A stretch of 64,000 nt of DNA from Mycoplasmatota bacterium (GTDB taxonomy: Bacteria; Bacillota_I; Bacilli_A; Haloplasmatales; Haloplasmataceae): NCBI GenBank assembly GCA_018394295.1, contig CP074573.1, positions 1,523,156 through 1,587,155 on the forward strand, in the 5' to 3' direction. Shown one piece after another: positions 28,112-38,707 of this stretch; within the stretch, counting starts at the first letter, position 1; each line of letters begins with the position of its first letter. Below the pieces are notes generated by a model, which was given only the letters and a program-made list of their open reading frames with translations, made no database searches and was not told where the DNA came from. The position numbers and the translations under genes were made by a program.

Positions 28112-29533
28112 TTATTGGTTTGACTTTTTAGAATAATATTTCCTTCTCCACACTAAAAAACCGATTAATAACGTTAAATAACCGATAAGTCCTGCAATCA
28201 TAAAGTAATTATAATATCCTTTGTGTGGAATGGTATAAGCGATAACAGGAAAACTGAGTAGAATCATCATTGGAATTCCAATAGGAGCCGCAATGGCACT
28301 CCCTAAAACCACCACGTTATCCGCTGTATCCGTCTCTAATTCAGGATCAATTCCTCGAAGAAGCGCAAGTCCTGTTGCGGCTACGCCGGTTAACATACCA
28401 AATAATGTTATCACATAATGATTTGGATTTTCATTAAAAACATACCGGCCGAATAATGTCACATATATTAACGTTCCTAAAGCCCCTACAACCGTAACTA
28501 ATAATAAAATTTCCCAATATTCCTTAATTGAACTAATTTTTATCGACATAACAGAAGCCGTAATCATAACATTCAAGGCAAATGAAGATATATTATGCAT
28601 CATATAATCATCAATTAAAGGTTTCGTCCGGTGACCGCGTGTCTCTAGTTTTCTTAAAAAACCTCTTAATCCTAAGGCAATAAATACTCCAAATAAATAA
28701 CTAAAACCTAAAACTAAACCACCTAGTGTTTTTCCAATTTCACCAAGAGGTAACATCGTTTGATAAAATAACAATGAAACCAAATAAGTTAATAGAAAAA
28801 TCAGAGATAGCCAAACAACTTGAACAAGAAAGTTATCGGAAAAATTTACTTCATTTATTGTCTCAAAATCAATGCTTTTTGTTTTGATTCCCTTTAAATC
28901 TCTTAGTCGGACAACCTTTAACTTATACTTACGGATATAATAATTTAGTAGTAGGACACCGATAATACCACCAACAATAAACCCAACCGTTGCTAAGGTA
29001 ATTCCAAATTGTTGAGCATATCCTATCGCCAAAGTTTCATCCCACTTTCCCCCGATTGAACTAGCAAGTCCAGGACCTTGTCCAAAGGCAAGCGGCAATA
29101 AAAGTCCAAGACCGATAAAAATATCTGGCTTTATCGTTGTAGCCACTATATATAGGACAAATACCCCAAGTAACCCTTGAAGAATATAGGTAGATACGAT
29201 AAATAATCCTGAATCAATTGATTGTCTGTTTTGTTTACTATGTCTTTCTGTTAACGTTAAAGAAACAAAACCAATAATCATAAAATAAAATAAAATAGAT
29301 TCATAAAAATCATTATCATACTGTAACCCTAATCTAATTTCTTGGTCAAATAAATTTACAGATAGAGACCCTAACAATTCAGGACCAAATATTAGTCCTA
29401 AAAAACCAGCTAAAAGAGCCGTTGGTATAACAATTGATTTAAATATCCCTAGTTTTTCTTTAATGATCTTCGCAAAAAACATAAATACAAAGATATAAAC
29501 AAGCATTAAAACGGGTTGCCAATCTTCACGCAT
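28112..29533 (-). CDS. Sodium/glutamate symporter-like (ESS family) transporter
   Basis: 473 residues with about 12 hydrophobic segments. The loop FGQGPGLASSIGG near residue 150 resembles the conserved re-entrant loop of GltS-type symporters (FGHGTA..G), and a second similar half occurs near 375 (MLTGVAATGLALLRG). This fits the two-fold inverted architecture of the ESS family. The substrate cannot be told from sequence. It starts one base after the acyltransferase gene and is surely co-transcribed with it. Confidence 0.8.
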   Translation of the reverse strand: MREDWQPVLMLVYIFVFMFFAKIIKEKLGIFKSIVIPTALLAGFLGLIFGPELLGSLSVNLFDQEIRLGLQYDNDFYESILFYFMIIGFVSLTLTERHSKQNRQSIDSGLFIVSTYILQGLLGVFVLYIVATTIKPDIFIGLGLLLPLAFGQGPGLASSIGGKWDETLAIGYAQQFGITLATVGFIVGGIIGVLLLNYYIRKYKLKVVRLRDLKGIKTKSIDFETINEVNFSDNFLVQVVWLSLIFLLTYLVSLLFYQTMLPLGEIGKTLGGLVLGFSYLFGVFIALGLRGFLRKLETRGHRTKPLIDDYMMHNISSFALNVMITASVMSIKISSIKEYWEILLLVTVVGALGTLIYVTLFGRYVFNENPNHYVITLFGMLTGVAATGLALLRGIDPELETDTADNVVVLGSAIAAPIGIPMMILLSFPVIAYTIPHKGYYNYFMIAGLIGYLTLLIGFLVWRRKYYSKKSNQ

Positions 29534-29534
29534 T

Positions 29535-30710
29535 TTATTTCCCCCTCAAATATTTAATAATTTCGTATATATACACAATGGATGCATTATTATGTAAAAA
29601 TGGTTCAATCACAAATTCATGTCTATTTCGATTCTCATAAAAAATAATTGTATTTTTAAAAGTTAAACTCGGTTCTGATACGTCTTTAAAATTAATGATT
29701 TTTCGGTTATCTTCATAATCAATAATCATTTTTTCTGGATGAATAAAGAAATTCACTAGATGTTTTTCTTTTATACCATCAGCATTTTTTGATTTATATT
29801 TAACATCAAATAATTCAACAGGTTCTATTACATTTTCTTCTAAATATTCTTTTAAATATTGTTTTTGAAAATGATGCCAATCGACTAAATTATCATATTG
29901 AAAATCACCTTCAATAAGGCCATATTCATTTACTTTTCCTTTTGCATGACAGGCCTTACATTTAAATTCATCTCCCAATGATGAAAAGGTATGAATATTA
30001 TGACAATTTGGACATACATAAATTATTCGTTCAATATACTCTGCGTTATCTCTTCCCTCTAATGGAACCATATGCTCTTTTTGATAGTCATAATCATTAT
30101 GATATAGGTTTTCTTTTAATACTTGATATATTTGATCATCAGTCATTTTTTTTACATCTTCTTCTGACAACATTTCATAAATGCTTACATTAAGAACCCC
30201 TTTACGATAATATTTTCCCCAACGAGGACTTGAAACATAAGCACCTTCTAATTTTTGACAATACACTTTAATCCCTAATAACTTGATTAGTTTAGATGTT
30301 GATTGAATTAAACTATCTGTTTCACCATGCCAAGTGCGACCACCTTCTGGGTATAAGCCAACAGCGTTCCCTTGCTTTACTTCTTTAATGAGTCTCTTAA
30401 TTGTACGGATATCAGAATTTCTTTTCGCAATCGGAATAACATTTCCTAACTTCATAAAAATAGTCTTTAGCTTATTATCATAGTTAGCATCAGCTGCAAC
30501 CCACCGAACAAGTGGTTTCAAATAAACTAAAGCTATAATTGGATCATAGACTGTCACATGATTACCAGTAATGAAGAAAGGTCCTTTGTCATCTTTTGCT
30601 TCATTTTTAATTAAATTTAAGTTAAGTAAATGATTTATATACCATTTCACTGGATATCTCAAGACTTGAAATAAATAATAAGCTATACCCTTATTAATAT
30701 TCTGTTTCAC
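29535..30710 (-). CDS. PlsC-like acyltransferase with C-terminal zinc ribbon
   Basis: 391 residues. The N-terminal 200 contain the acyltransferase motifs NHVTVYDP (catalytic His/Asp, near residue 50) and EGGRTWHG (near 121). From about 231 there is CPNCHNIH...CKACHA, a zinc ribbon not usual in PlsC, then an alpha/beta tail. It probably acylates a lipid precursor at the membrane. The start is GTG, with GGGAGGAG about 10 nt upstream; the only nearer ATGs are in another frame. It is followed after 1 nt by the GltS-like gene. Confidence 0.8.
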   Translation of the reverse strand: MKQNINKGIAYYLFQVLRYPVKWYINHLLNLNLIKNEAKDDKGPFFITGNHVTVYDPIIALVYLKPLVRWVAADANYDNKLKTIFMKLGNVIPIAKRNSDIRTIKRLIKEVKQGNAVGLYPEGGRTWHGETDSLIQSTSKLIKLLGIKVYCQKLEGAYVSSPRWGKYYRKGVLNVSIYEMLSEEDVKKMTDDQIYQVLKENLYHNDYDYQKEHMVPLEGRDNAEYIERIIYVCPNCHNIHTFSSLGDEFKCKACHAKGKVNEYGLIEGDFQYDNLVDWHHFQKQYLKEYLEENVIEPVELFDVKYKSKNADGIKEKHLVNFFIHPEKMIIDYEDNRKIINFKDVSEPSLTFKNTIIFYENRNRHEFVIEPFLHNNASIVYIYEIIKYLRGK

Positions 30711-30806
30711 AGTACATCATCTCCTCCCTAGAAGTCATTTATTCCCCAGAAAATAATAAAATAAAACCTTGAATGAAATCGCTTTTTATCTATTATACCA
30801 TATATA

Positions 30807-31712
30807 CTATTTCATTGACCACTCTTTAACTTCTTGTTCAATGTTATCCATTAATTGATCCTTTTGATGTATATCAACCATAAACCAGTGTGTGTCTAAT
30901 TTATTTCTAAAATAAGTTAATTGTCTCTTTGCATAATGTCTTGTATTTTTTTTAATTTCTTCTATAACTTCATCAAGTGATTTTTCACCTTTAAAATAGT
31001 CATAAAATTCCTTATATCCAATCGCATTAACATGATAACCTCTTTCATAAAGTTGTTTGACTTCATCTATAAGGTTAGCTTGTATCATTAAATCAACGCG
31101 TTGATTGATTCTTTCATAAAGTATTTTTCTATCCATATCTAAACCGATGATATAGGCATTATATAAACTTTTATTTGATTGTGTATCTATAAGTTCACTT
31201 TTCGTTTGCTTATTATTTTCATAAATTTCTATAGCACGCAATACTCTTCTTCTGTTATTGACATGAATCTTATCAGCTTGTTCTTGATCTATTTTACTCA
31301 GTAATAAATGCAGTTCTTCATTAGAAAGTGATTCATACTTTTGTTTAAACAACTCACTTCTTCCCTCTTTTTCAAAACGAAAATCATACAATACAGCTTG
31401 AATATATAAGCCTGTCCCACCAACAATAATAGGTAGTTTTCCTCTATTTATAATCTCATCTATTTTTTGACGGACAACTTCTTGAAATTCAGCCACTGAG
31501 AAGTCTTCATTAAGTTCTTTAAAACTTAATAGATGATGAGCAATTCCATTCATCTCATCGGGTGTAATTTTAGCACTTCCAATATCTAATTCTTTATATA
31601 CTTGAACAGAGTCACCATTAATAATTTCTCCATTAAATTTTTTAGCGAGTTTAATACTTAAAGCTGTTTTTCCAACAGCTGTAGGTCCAATAACAACTAA
31701 AACTTTTTTCAT
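30807..31712 (-). CDS. miaA: tRNA dimethylallyltransferase
   Basis: The start at 31712 (MKKVLVVIGPTAVGKT) has AAAGGTG upstream and gives 301 residues; the longer frame overlapping mutL is rejected. The P-loop GPTAVGKT and the NGDSVQVYKELDIG motif identify MiaA, which adds the isopentenyl group to A37 of UNN-reading tRNAs. MiaB, encoded at 37203-38651, then methylthiolates the same base. It lies 10 nt downstream of mutL. Confidence 0.97.
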   Translation of the reverse strand: MKKVLVVIGPTAVGKTALSIKLAKKFNGEIINGDSVQVYKELDIGSAKITPDEMNGIAHHLLSFKELNEDFSVAEFQEVVRQKIDEIINRGKLPIIVGGTGLYIQAVLYDFRFEKEGRSELFKQKYESLSNEELHLLLSKIDQEQADKIHVNNRRRVLRAIEIYENNKQTKSELIDTQSNKSLYNAYIIGLDMDRKILYERINQRVDLMIQANLIDEVKQLYERGYHVNAIGYKEFYDYFKGEKSLDEVIEEIKKNTRHYAKRQLTYFRNKLDTHWFMVDIHQKDQLMDNIEQEVKEWSMK

Positions 31713-31722
31713 AATATCACCT

Positions 31723-33522
31723 TTACATGGTACGTTTAAATAAATGTTCAATTTCATTAAATGATAAATTGATAAGGACAGGTCTTCCATGGGGACAGGT
31801 ATAAGGATTATCACATTTTTCTAAATCTCGAATGAGTTTCTCAATTTCTAACTCATTAATATAATGATTCGCTTTTATAGAGCGTTTACAACTTAAAGTA
31901 ATTGCCAATTCCTTAAATAATTGATCATTAGATAATTTTTTATGATGAATTAAAAAATCAAAAATCGTTTTAATAATCTCACTTTCATTTCCTTTATTTA
32001 AATAATTAGGAATCTTATGAACAATAAAACTAGACAATCCAAACTTTTCAATCATTATATTCATATCAGTTAATAAATTTAAGTTCTCTTCAATAATTAA
32101 CGCTTCATTTAAAGAAAAGTCAAATGTTAGAGGAACTAACAACTCATAATATTCATGAATTGGCTGACTAAAATGTTTTAAATACATTTCATAATTAACT
32201 CTTTCTTGTGCTGCATGTTGATCTATCATATATAATCCAATTTCATTTTGAGCTAATAAATAAGTGCCTGCTAATTGACCAATATAATATAGTTTTGGTA
32301 ATTTATTTTTTCCGTTTATTACACCTGGTACTTCTTTTTGATAAGGGAATGTTTGATTCAACTTCAAATCCTTTTCAGGTTTCAATTCTTTTGGTTTTTG
32401 ATATTCACTCTTTATTTCTGAATGATTAAAATAATCATCTGCATTTACTTTCTCTTGTTCTTTTAAATCAAACTGTTGTTGCTCTTCTTTCACCCCATCA
32501 GAAATCTCTTTACGAAAAGTGACTTTAGGAATATACATCAGTTCCTTTAATTTCTTTTGAATTATATCTGTAATGACCGTCTTAATGTGTTCTTGATTCG
32601 ATAATCGGACTTCAAGTTTAGAAGGATGTACATTCACATCAACTAATAGAGGATCTATTGTTATATCTAAAACAACGATAGGATATCGTTTGATTGGTAA
32701 ATATGACTCATATCCCGCCAAGACTGCTTTTATGATTTCATTATTTTTTATCATTCGTTTATTAATTATAACAGTAATATAGTTTCGAGTGGTTCTATTA
32801 ACCTCTGGTTCTGAAAAATACAATTTCATATCCAAATAGTTATCTTTATAGGTTTCAGTCTTTATTTTTTTAGCTACTTCAATCCCATAGATAGAAGACA
32901 ACACTTGAATAATATTATTATTCCCATAAGTCTCAAGTAAGACACGTTGATTGTTCATTAATTTAAAAGAAATCTGCGGATTTGAGATGGCAATTTTATT
33001 AATAAAATCAATGGTATAGCTTAACTCTGTGTTTTCGCTTTTTAAGTATTTCAAACGAGCAGGAGTATTAAAAAATAATTGATTAACACTAATCTCCGTA
33101 CCCTTTCTGAAGGCTGCTAATCCTTCCTCAATTAACTTTCCACCTCTAAAATGAACTTTAGTCCCACTATCAACGCCATTTGATGTCATTAAGGTAATAT
33201 CACTCACAGAAGCAATAGAAGGTAAAGCTTCGCCTCTAAACCCTAGTGTCATAATCCGAAACAAATCTTGTTCTTTTGTTAATTTACTAGTAGCATGGCG
33301 ACTAAACGCTAAAAGCGCATCTTCTTTATCCATTCCCAAACCATTATCGATGACTTTAATCGATTTAATTCCAGACTCTTCAAGAATAATATCTATTTTT
33401 GTTGAATTAGCATCTATCGCATTTTCGACTAATTCTTTCACAACAGAACTAGGTCGCTCAACGACTTCTCCAGCAGCAATTTTATTCGCTAAATGACTAT
33501 TCATCACTTGTATTTTACCCAT
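31723..33522 (-). CDS. mutL: DNA mismatch repair protein MutL
   Basis: 599 residues with the GHKL ATPase motifs NKIAAGEVVERP and VKELVENAIDA at the N-terminus, a variable linker (about 340-400) and a C-terminal endonuclease domain with DQHAAQERVNYE and the CPHGRP motif. It is therefore a nicking MutL, as in bacteria without MutH. It starts 8 nt after mutS ends. Confidence 0.98.
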   Translation of the reverse strand: MGKIQVMNSHLANKIAAGEVVERPSSVVKELVENAIDANSTKIDIILEESGIKSIKVIDNGLGMDKEDALLAFSRHATSKLTKEQDLFRIMTLGFRGEALPSIASVSDITLMTSNGVDSGTKVHFRGGKLIEEGLAAFRKGTEISVNQLFFNTPARLKYLKSENTELSYTIDFINKIAISNPQISFKLMNNQRVLLETYGNNNIIQVLSSIYGIEVAKKIKTETYKDNYLDMKLYFSEPEVNRTTRNYITVIINKRMIKNNEIIKAVLAGYESYLPIKRYPIVVLDITIDPLLVDVNVHPSKLEVRLSNQEHIKTVITDIIQKKLKELMYIPKVTFRKEISDGVKEEQQQFDLKEQEKVNADDYFNHSEIKSEYQKPKELKPEKDLKLNQTFPYQKEVPGVINGKNKLPKLYYIGQLAGTYLLAQNEIGLYMIDQHAAQERVNYEMYLKHFSQPIHEYYELLVPLTFDFSLNEALIIEENLNLLTDMNIMIEKFGLSSFIVHKIPNYLNKGNESEIIKTIFDFLIHHKKLSNDQLFKELAITLSCKRSIKANHYINELEIEKLIRDLEKCDNPYTCPHGRPVLINLSFNEIEHLFKRTM

Positions 33523-33530
33523 ATTGCCAC

Positions 33531-36116
33531 CTACTTCCCTTTAATTTTAGTTTGAAGTTTATATAAAAGGTTCAATGCGTCCATTGGTGTTAAATCAAAA
33601 AAGTTTGTTTCTTCGACGATTCTTAATACTTCTTGTTCCTCTTCATTTAATGTTTGATTTTTTTCTTTATTAAAATCAAAATCAAATAAATTATAGTCAG
33701 CATCAATGACGACTTCTTTTTTATTTTGTTCAAGTTTTTTTAATATTTTTTCAGCCCGATTAATTAAACTACTTGGTAAATCTGCTAATTTAGCCACTTG
33801 TATACCATAACTTTTATCACTTAAACCTAACTCAACTTTATGTAAAAAAGTTAAGGTCTGATTATTTTCTTCAGCACGCACATGTACATTTGTCAAATTT
33901 TTTAAGTTGTTTTCAAGGGCGGTTAACTCATGATAATGGGTTGAAAACAATGTTTTTGCCTTTATCTTTTCATGAATATATTCTGTAATACCTTGAGCTA
34001 GAGCCATTCCATCAAATGTTGCTGTCCCACGCCCTATCTCATCAAATAATATTAAACTATCACTAGTTGCGTTATGTAGCGCATTATTAGCTTCTATCAT
34101 CTCTATCATAAAGGTAGATTGTCCACTAATTAAATCATCTGTTGCACCAATTCTAGTAAAAATTTTATCAAATACTTTCATTTTACAAGAATCACAAGGA
34201 ACAAAACATCCTACTTGCGCTAAAATCGTAATGAGTGCCATTTGACGCATATAGGTTGATTTACCTGACATATTTGGTCCTGTAATTAACAAAATATTCG
34301 TTTTATCATCCATTAGAATATCATTTTCAACATAGACAGTATCCGTTAATAATTTTTCAACGACAGGATGACGTCCATTTTTAATTTCTACGATATGTTC
34401 AGATACTAATGTTGGTCTTACAAAACGATTTTCTTGACTAATCATCGCAAAAGAAATTAAAGCATCAATTTCCGCAATTGCTTTAGCTAATCGTTGGAGT
34501 GACGCGCTATATGCTTTTATTTGATTTCTAATATTTATAAATAATTCATATTCTAGTTTAATCGATTTTTCTTCAGCGTTTAATATCATTGATTCTAATT
34601 CTTTTAACTCTTGCGTTATAAATCGTTCAGCATTAGCTAACGTTTGTTTTCTCTCGTAACCACTATCCGTTGGTAATAAGGAAAGATTGGATTTTGTAAT
34701 TTCAATATAGTAACCAAAAACTTTATTGTACCCAACTTTTAATGATTTAATGCCCGTCCGTTCTTTTTCACGTTTTACTAGTTCTGCGATATACTGTTTC
34801 CCATTTCTTGAGGCATCACGATAGTGGTCTAATTCTTCATTAAAATGATCTTTAATTACACCTCCATCTTTAATTGTATAGGGTGCATCTTCATGGATAC
34901 TATTATCTAATAATTCATATAAATCATCAAATGTTTCGAATTGGCTGTTTATATTAATTTGATAGGTTTTATTTAAATAGTCAATTTTCGCTTTTATAAA
35001 AGGCATCTCTTTTAATGAGCGTTTTAATTGAAGTAAATCTTTAGCGTTTGCATTATCATATGCAATTCTTCCAACTAAACGTTCTAAATCATAAACGTTC
35101 TTTAAGGAATTTTTTAATTCTTCTGTCATAATAAACTCTTCTTGAAAACTAGAAACAACGTCATAACGATGATTAATATCAGTCATGTTCACTAATGGCT
35201 TGTCTAACCATTGTTTAATCATCCGAGAACCCATTGCCGTTTCTGCTTTATCAATAAGCCATAACAAAGAACCTTTTTTACTTCCTGTACGAATTGTTTC
35301 AAAAATTTCTAAATTTCTTTTTGAATATACATCAATCATTAAGTATTGATTGCTGTTTAATACTTTGGCTACTTGCAGATGTGATAAACTTCTTTTTTGT
35401 GTATTTAGTAAATAATGAAGCAAACGATTAATGGTCATTTTTAAACGGGAATCAGTAATATTTACATGTGTATATAAATAATCAGGATGAGCACTTACTT
35501 CATCTTCATATGATATCGTTACATGATTTGTATTTACGATGGGGTGTAGTATTTGTGAATTAAACGCATGACTAACAACCACTTCTTTTGTTTCAATTGA
35601 AAGTAGTTCGTTGATTAATAACTTATCATCTTTATCTAAAATAACACAAAATAATTCACCAGTAGATAAGTCAGCATATGAAATCACATAATTTGTCACA
35701 AAATCACTAACACTTGCGATATAATTATTGACTTTTTCATCTAGAAAATCATGGTCCATAACAGTCCCTGGTGTAATCATACGGACAACATCACGTTTAA
35801 CGATTCCCTTTGACTCTTTTGGATCCTCTACTTGTTCAACAATAGCTACTTTATATCCATTATTAATCAGTTTTTCAATATATCCATAAGCAGCATGATA
35901 AGGAACTCCACACATTGGAACACGTTCTTTTACGCCTGCATCTCTTCCTGTTAAAGCAATTTCTAAAACTCTTGAAGCTAATAGTGCATCATCAAAAAAT
36001 AACTCGTAAAAATCTCCTAAACGAAAAAAAACGAGTGTATCTTGATATTGTTCTTTAATAGTTAAATATTGTTGCATCATTGGGGTATAAGCTTTTTTAT
36101 CTATTTTTGATGTCAT
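33531..36116 (-). CDS. mutS: DNA mismatch repair protein MutS
   Basis: The start at 36116 (MTSKIDKKAYTPMMQQYL) has AAGGGTGG upstream; the longer frame is rejected. At 861 residues it is full length. The mismatch-binding motif near the N-terminus reads FFRLGDFYELFFDDA, including the Phe-x-Glu element, and the ATPase has GPNMSGKSTYMRQ (near residue 614). It recognises mispairs and recruits MutL. It follows cotE, but a terminator (36211-36246) lies between them. Confidence 0.98.
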   Translation of the reverse strand: MTSKIDKKAYTPMMQQYLTIKEQYQDTLVFFRLGDFYELFFDDALLASRVLEIALTGRDAGVKERVPMCGVPYHAAYGYIEKLINNGYKVAIVEQVEDPKESKGIVKRDVVRMITPGTVMDHDFLDEKVNNYIASVSDFVTNYVISYADLSTGELFCVILDKDDKLLINELLSIETKEVVVSHAFNSQILHPIVNTNHVTISYEDEVSAHPDYLYTHVNITDSRLKMTINRLLHYLLNTQKRSLSHLQVAKVLNSNQYLMIDVYSKRNLEIFETIRTGSKKGSLLWLIDKAETAMGSRMIKQWLDKPLVNMTDINHRYDVVSSFQEEFIMTEELKNSLKNVYDLERLVGRIAYDNANAKDLLQLKRSLKEMPFIKAKIDYLNKTYQININSQFETFDDLYELLDNSIHEDAPYTIKDGGVIKDHFNEELDHYRDASRNGKQYIAELVKREKERTGIKSLKVGYNKVFGYYIEITKSNLSLLPTDSGYERKQTLANAERFITQELKELESMILNAEEKSIKLEYELFINIRNQIKAYSASLQRLAKAIAEIDALISFAMISQENRFVRPTLVSEHIVEIKNGRHPVVEKLLTDTVYVENDILMDDKTNILLITGPNMSGKSTYMRQMALITILAQVGCFVPCDSCKMKVFDKIFTRIGATDDLISGQSTFMIEMIEANNALHNATSDSLILFDEIGRGTATFDGMALAQGITEYIHEKIKAKTLFSTHYHELTALENNLKNLTNVHVRAEENNQTLTFLHKVELGLSDKSYGIQVAKLADLPSSLINRAEKILKKLEQNKKEVVIDADYNLFDFDFNKEKNQTLNEEEQEVLRIVEETNFFDLTPMDALNLLYKLQTKIKGK

Positions 36117-36210
36117 AATTCCACCCTTATTTTTTGGTTTTCTTTTAATTTTATCATAATTTAACATCCTTTTACAGTGTTATGAAGAAAAATCAAATAT
36201 CAAAAAATAT

Positions 36211-36246
36211 AATAGACCCTTAACTATCATCTTTAGCTAAGGGTCT
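36211..36246 (-). terminator. cotE terminator
   Basis: Minus-strand arms AGACCCTTA and TAAGGGTCT with a 15-nt loop, then T-rich sequence. It insulates mutS-mutL from sporulation-time cotE transcription. Confidence 0.75.
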
Positions 36247-36252
36247 TTAAAA

Positions 36253-36786
36253 CTAAAATATTTTTTCTCTTAAAAACTGTTGATTAATTTGACCATCGAT
36301 CTCATTCATATCATCGTCATCATCGTTATCATAATTAGGGATTTGGTCTAAAACTGAAACTCTCATCTTGGTCTCGCCAATAACTTCAGCAGCAACCTCC
36401 AATAATACCTCTATTTCAATTATATTATCAACTATCTTTACATCTGAACAAACAGGTGGTTGTATCATTCTAACAATCACATCTGTATTTTTTTCAAGAT
36501 AGTCATTAATTTTACGTTTTGTTTTTACTTCTTGTTGATAATTTACCATTTCTTTGGTAACTTCAGTTTGTGAGTTATTATTATATGAATACCAAATATT
36601 CACTTCAAATATTCCTTGTATCAAAACACCTTCAGTTGTTTTTTCAGCTTGGAAGTTGTGATTTAGTACCCAACAACCCAGAACACTTTCAACAGGATTA
36701 GTGGTTTTTACCTTTTCAACAAAACGAATTGCCTTTTTCCCTTTTTCAACAATTGCTTTTGTAACAATTTCTCTTATTTCGTTCAT
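36253..36786 (-). CDS. cotE: Outer spore coat morphogenetic protein CotE
   Basis: 177 residues, matching Bacillus CotE along its length: REIVTKAIVEKG at the N-terminus, INVWYSY-like VNIWYSYNNNSQTEV in the middle, LAEVVGETK-like AAEVIGETK near 140, and a short acidic tail (NDDDDD). CotE assembles the outer coat layer. Neighbours ricA-miaB upstream and mutS downstream are as in Bacillus. AGGAGGG precedes the ATG and a sigma-E-like sequence lies upstream. Confidence 0.95.
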   Translation of the reverse strand: MNEIREIVTKAIVEKGKKAIRFVEKVKTTNPVESVLGCWVLNHNFQAEKTTEGVLIQGIFEVNIWYSYNNNSQTEVTKEMVNYQQEVKTKRKINDYLEKNTDVIVRMIQPPVCSDVKIVDNIIEIEVLLEVAAEVIGETKMRVSVLDQIPNYDNDDDDDMNEIDGQINQQFLREKIF

Positions 36787-36818
36787 AATTTCCCTCCTCT
36801 ATAGTTAATTTATTCAAT

Positions 36819-36846
36819 AGAGTATGACATGTTACTAATATATTAT
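36819..36846 (-). promoter_or_regulatory. Candidate sigma-E promoter of cotE
   Basis: Minus strand CATACTCT (36819-36826), close to the sigma-E -10 CATACANT, with an ATAATAT-type -35 about 13 nt upstream. Bacillus cotE has a sigma-E promoter. The AT-rich background makes the -35 weak evidence. Confidence 0.3.
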
Positions 36847-36877
36847 AAAAGAAAAAGATGTACAATATGACTGTACA

Positions 36878-37210
36878 TCACTTCAAACTTAATTCAAATT
36901 CAATAATTTTTGTGATTTCTTGTAATAATTCATTTATTTCTTTTTGTAAGGTAATATACTCATTATATATTGGGATTTCTAACAACTCATTATATAATGA
37001 ATTATATCGTTTATTCACTTCTTCAGGAATTTGATTATGATGTGATTCATAAATAACCATTTTCTTTTGAAACTTCTTAAAATCTTCAATTTTATTTATT
37101 ATATATTTATTCTGATGCATTTCTTTTTCTATCTGTTTATACCGTTTTACTTCCTCTTGGTCGCTAATTAAATTAATTAATTCATTAATCTTAGCTTCTA
37201 CCTCATTCAT
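36878..37210 (-). CDS. ricA: RicA (YmcA/YlbF family) regulator
   Basis: 110 residues, all helical, with the YlbF/YmcA pattern ([18 protein letters not shown].. and [10 protein letters not shown], where Bacillus YmcA has LEEIPVIQEF). With YlbF and YaaT it forms an Fe-S complex that helps RNase Y maturation and development in Bacillus. Its start overlaps the end of miaB, matching the Bacillus miaB-ymcA-cotE order. It is shorter than YmcA (143), lacking the C-terminal tail that carries Cys ligands; whether it can bind a cluster is unclear. Confidence 0.85.
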   Translation of the reverse strand: MNEVEAKINELINLISDQEEVKRYKQIEKEMHQNKYIINKIEDFKKFQKKMVIYESHHNQIPEEVNKRYNSLYNELLEIPIYNEYITLQKEINELLQEITKIIEFELSLK

Positions 37211-38651
37211 TAACCTGTTCTCCTAATAAATGCCATGTCTTAACTTCAGTAATTTTAACCTGAACTAATTCTCCAATTGATTCTTTAGGGCCTTTAAAAT
37301 TAACTAGTTTATTCGCTCTTGTATAACCAGCTAAAATCGTTTCATCATTTTTACTTGTTCCTTCACATAATACTTCAACAATTTTACCTTCATATTTTTT
37401 ATGTGCAGAAGCAAATTGATGATTTATAATATCATTTAATCGTTGTAATCTTTCTTTTTTCTCTTCTAAAGAAACATTATCTTCCATTCTAGCTGCTGGT
37501 GTTCCTTCTCTTGGTGAATATATAAAGGTATAAGCTCCTTCAAAATTTACTTGTTCAACTAAACTTAAAGTATCTTTGAATTGCTCTTCTGTTTCCCTAG
37601 GAAAACCAACAATAATATCCGTTGTTAAGGCAACATCAGGAATGGCTTCTTTTAATTGATTTACAAGTTCTAAATATCTCTCACGAGTATATTTTCGATT
37701 CATCCGTTTTAATACTTCTGTATTCCCTGATTGTACTGGTAAATGAACATGTTCACATAAATTACCACGTTTAGTAAGAGTAGCAACTGTTTTATCATCA
37801 AAATCTCTCGGATGACTGGTTGTAAAACGAACGCGAGGAATATTTATTTTTTGTATATCAGCTAATAAATCTCCAAAACCATATTCACGATTTTTTAAAT
37901 CTTTACCATAGGCATTTACATTTTGTCCAAGCAAGGTTACTTCTTTGAAACCTTCCTCAGCTAATTTTTTAATCTCTTCTAATATATCTTCTGGATTTCT
38001 TGAACGCTCTTTGCCACGTGTATAAGGTACAATACAATAAGTACAAAACTCATCACAACCATACATAATATTTACCCATGCTTTTATATTACCCTCTCGA
38101 ACCATAGGCATATGTTCAACAATGTCCCCTTCTTGACTCCATACCTCAATAACACGTTCTTTATTCATATAAGCATCTCGCAAATATTCAGGTAAACGAT
38201 GAATATTATGGGTTCCAAAAATTAAATCCACATGTTGATAGGTTTTCAAAAGTTTATTGACGACTTTTTCTTCTTGTGACATACAACCACATACCCCTAA
38301 AATTAAATCAGGATTTTTCTGTTTAAATGCTTTTAGTCGACCAATTTGTCCAAATACTTTGTTTTCTGCATTTTCTCGTATAGCACATGTATTTAAAATA
38401 ATGACATCCGCCTCTTCTTCTTTATCAGTAGCTTGATATCCTAATTTCGTCAATATTCCTGCAATCACTTCAGAATCATGAACATTCATTTGACAACCAT
38501 ATGTATCTATCATGAACAATTTATCTTTTCCTATATTCTCCATTTTATCAGGCATATCAAAATTAATGGTATTTACATCCTCTTTACCTCTTTTTCTTGC
38601 CTGTTTCAAATTTGGTTTATGAAAGTATTTTGAGTAATCTTTTTCAGACAT
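37203..38651 (-). CDS. miaB: tRNA i6A37 methylthiotransferase MiaB
   Basis: The start at 38651 ([10 protein letters not shown]) has AAAAGGTG upstream. The 482-residue protein has the UPF0004 domain with [13 protein letters not shown], the radical SAM triad in [10 protein letters not shown], and a C-terminal TRAM domain. It converts i6A37, made by MiaA, to ms2i6A37. It forms a coupled unit with ricA. It is divergent from fetA, with a 200-bp intergenic region holding a perfect direct repeat. Confidence 0.97.
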   Translation of the reverse strand: MSEKDYSKYFHKPNLKQARKRGKEDVNTINFDMPDKMENIGKDKLFMIDTYGCQMNVHDSEVIAGILTKLGYQATDKEEEADVIILNTCAIRENAENKVFGQIGRLKAFKQKNPDLILGVCGCMSQEEKVVNKLLKTYQHVDLIFGTHNIHRLPEYLRDAYMNKERVIEVWSQEGDIVEHMPMVREGNIKAWVNIMYGCDEFCTYCIVPYTRGKERSRNPEDILEEIKKLAEEGFKEVTLLGQNVNAYGKDLKNREYGFGDLLADIQKINIPRVRFTTSHPRDFDDKTVATLTKRGNLCEHVHLPVQSGNTEVLKRMNRKYTRERYLELVNQLKEAIPDVALTTDIIVGFPRETEEQFKDTLSLVEQVNFEGAYTFIYSPREGTPAARMEDNVSLEEKKERLQRLNDIINHQFASAHKKYEGKIVEVLCEGTSKNDETILAGYTRANKLVNFKGPKESIGELVQVKITEVKTWHLLGEQVNE

Positions 38652-38707
38652 AAGTATCACCTTTTCTATCAAAGTAACTGTTTTAATTTATATATTTATG
38701 TGAAAAT

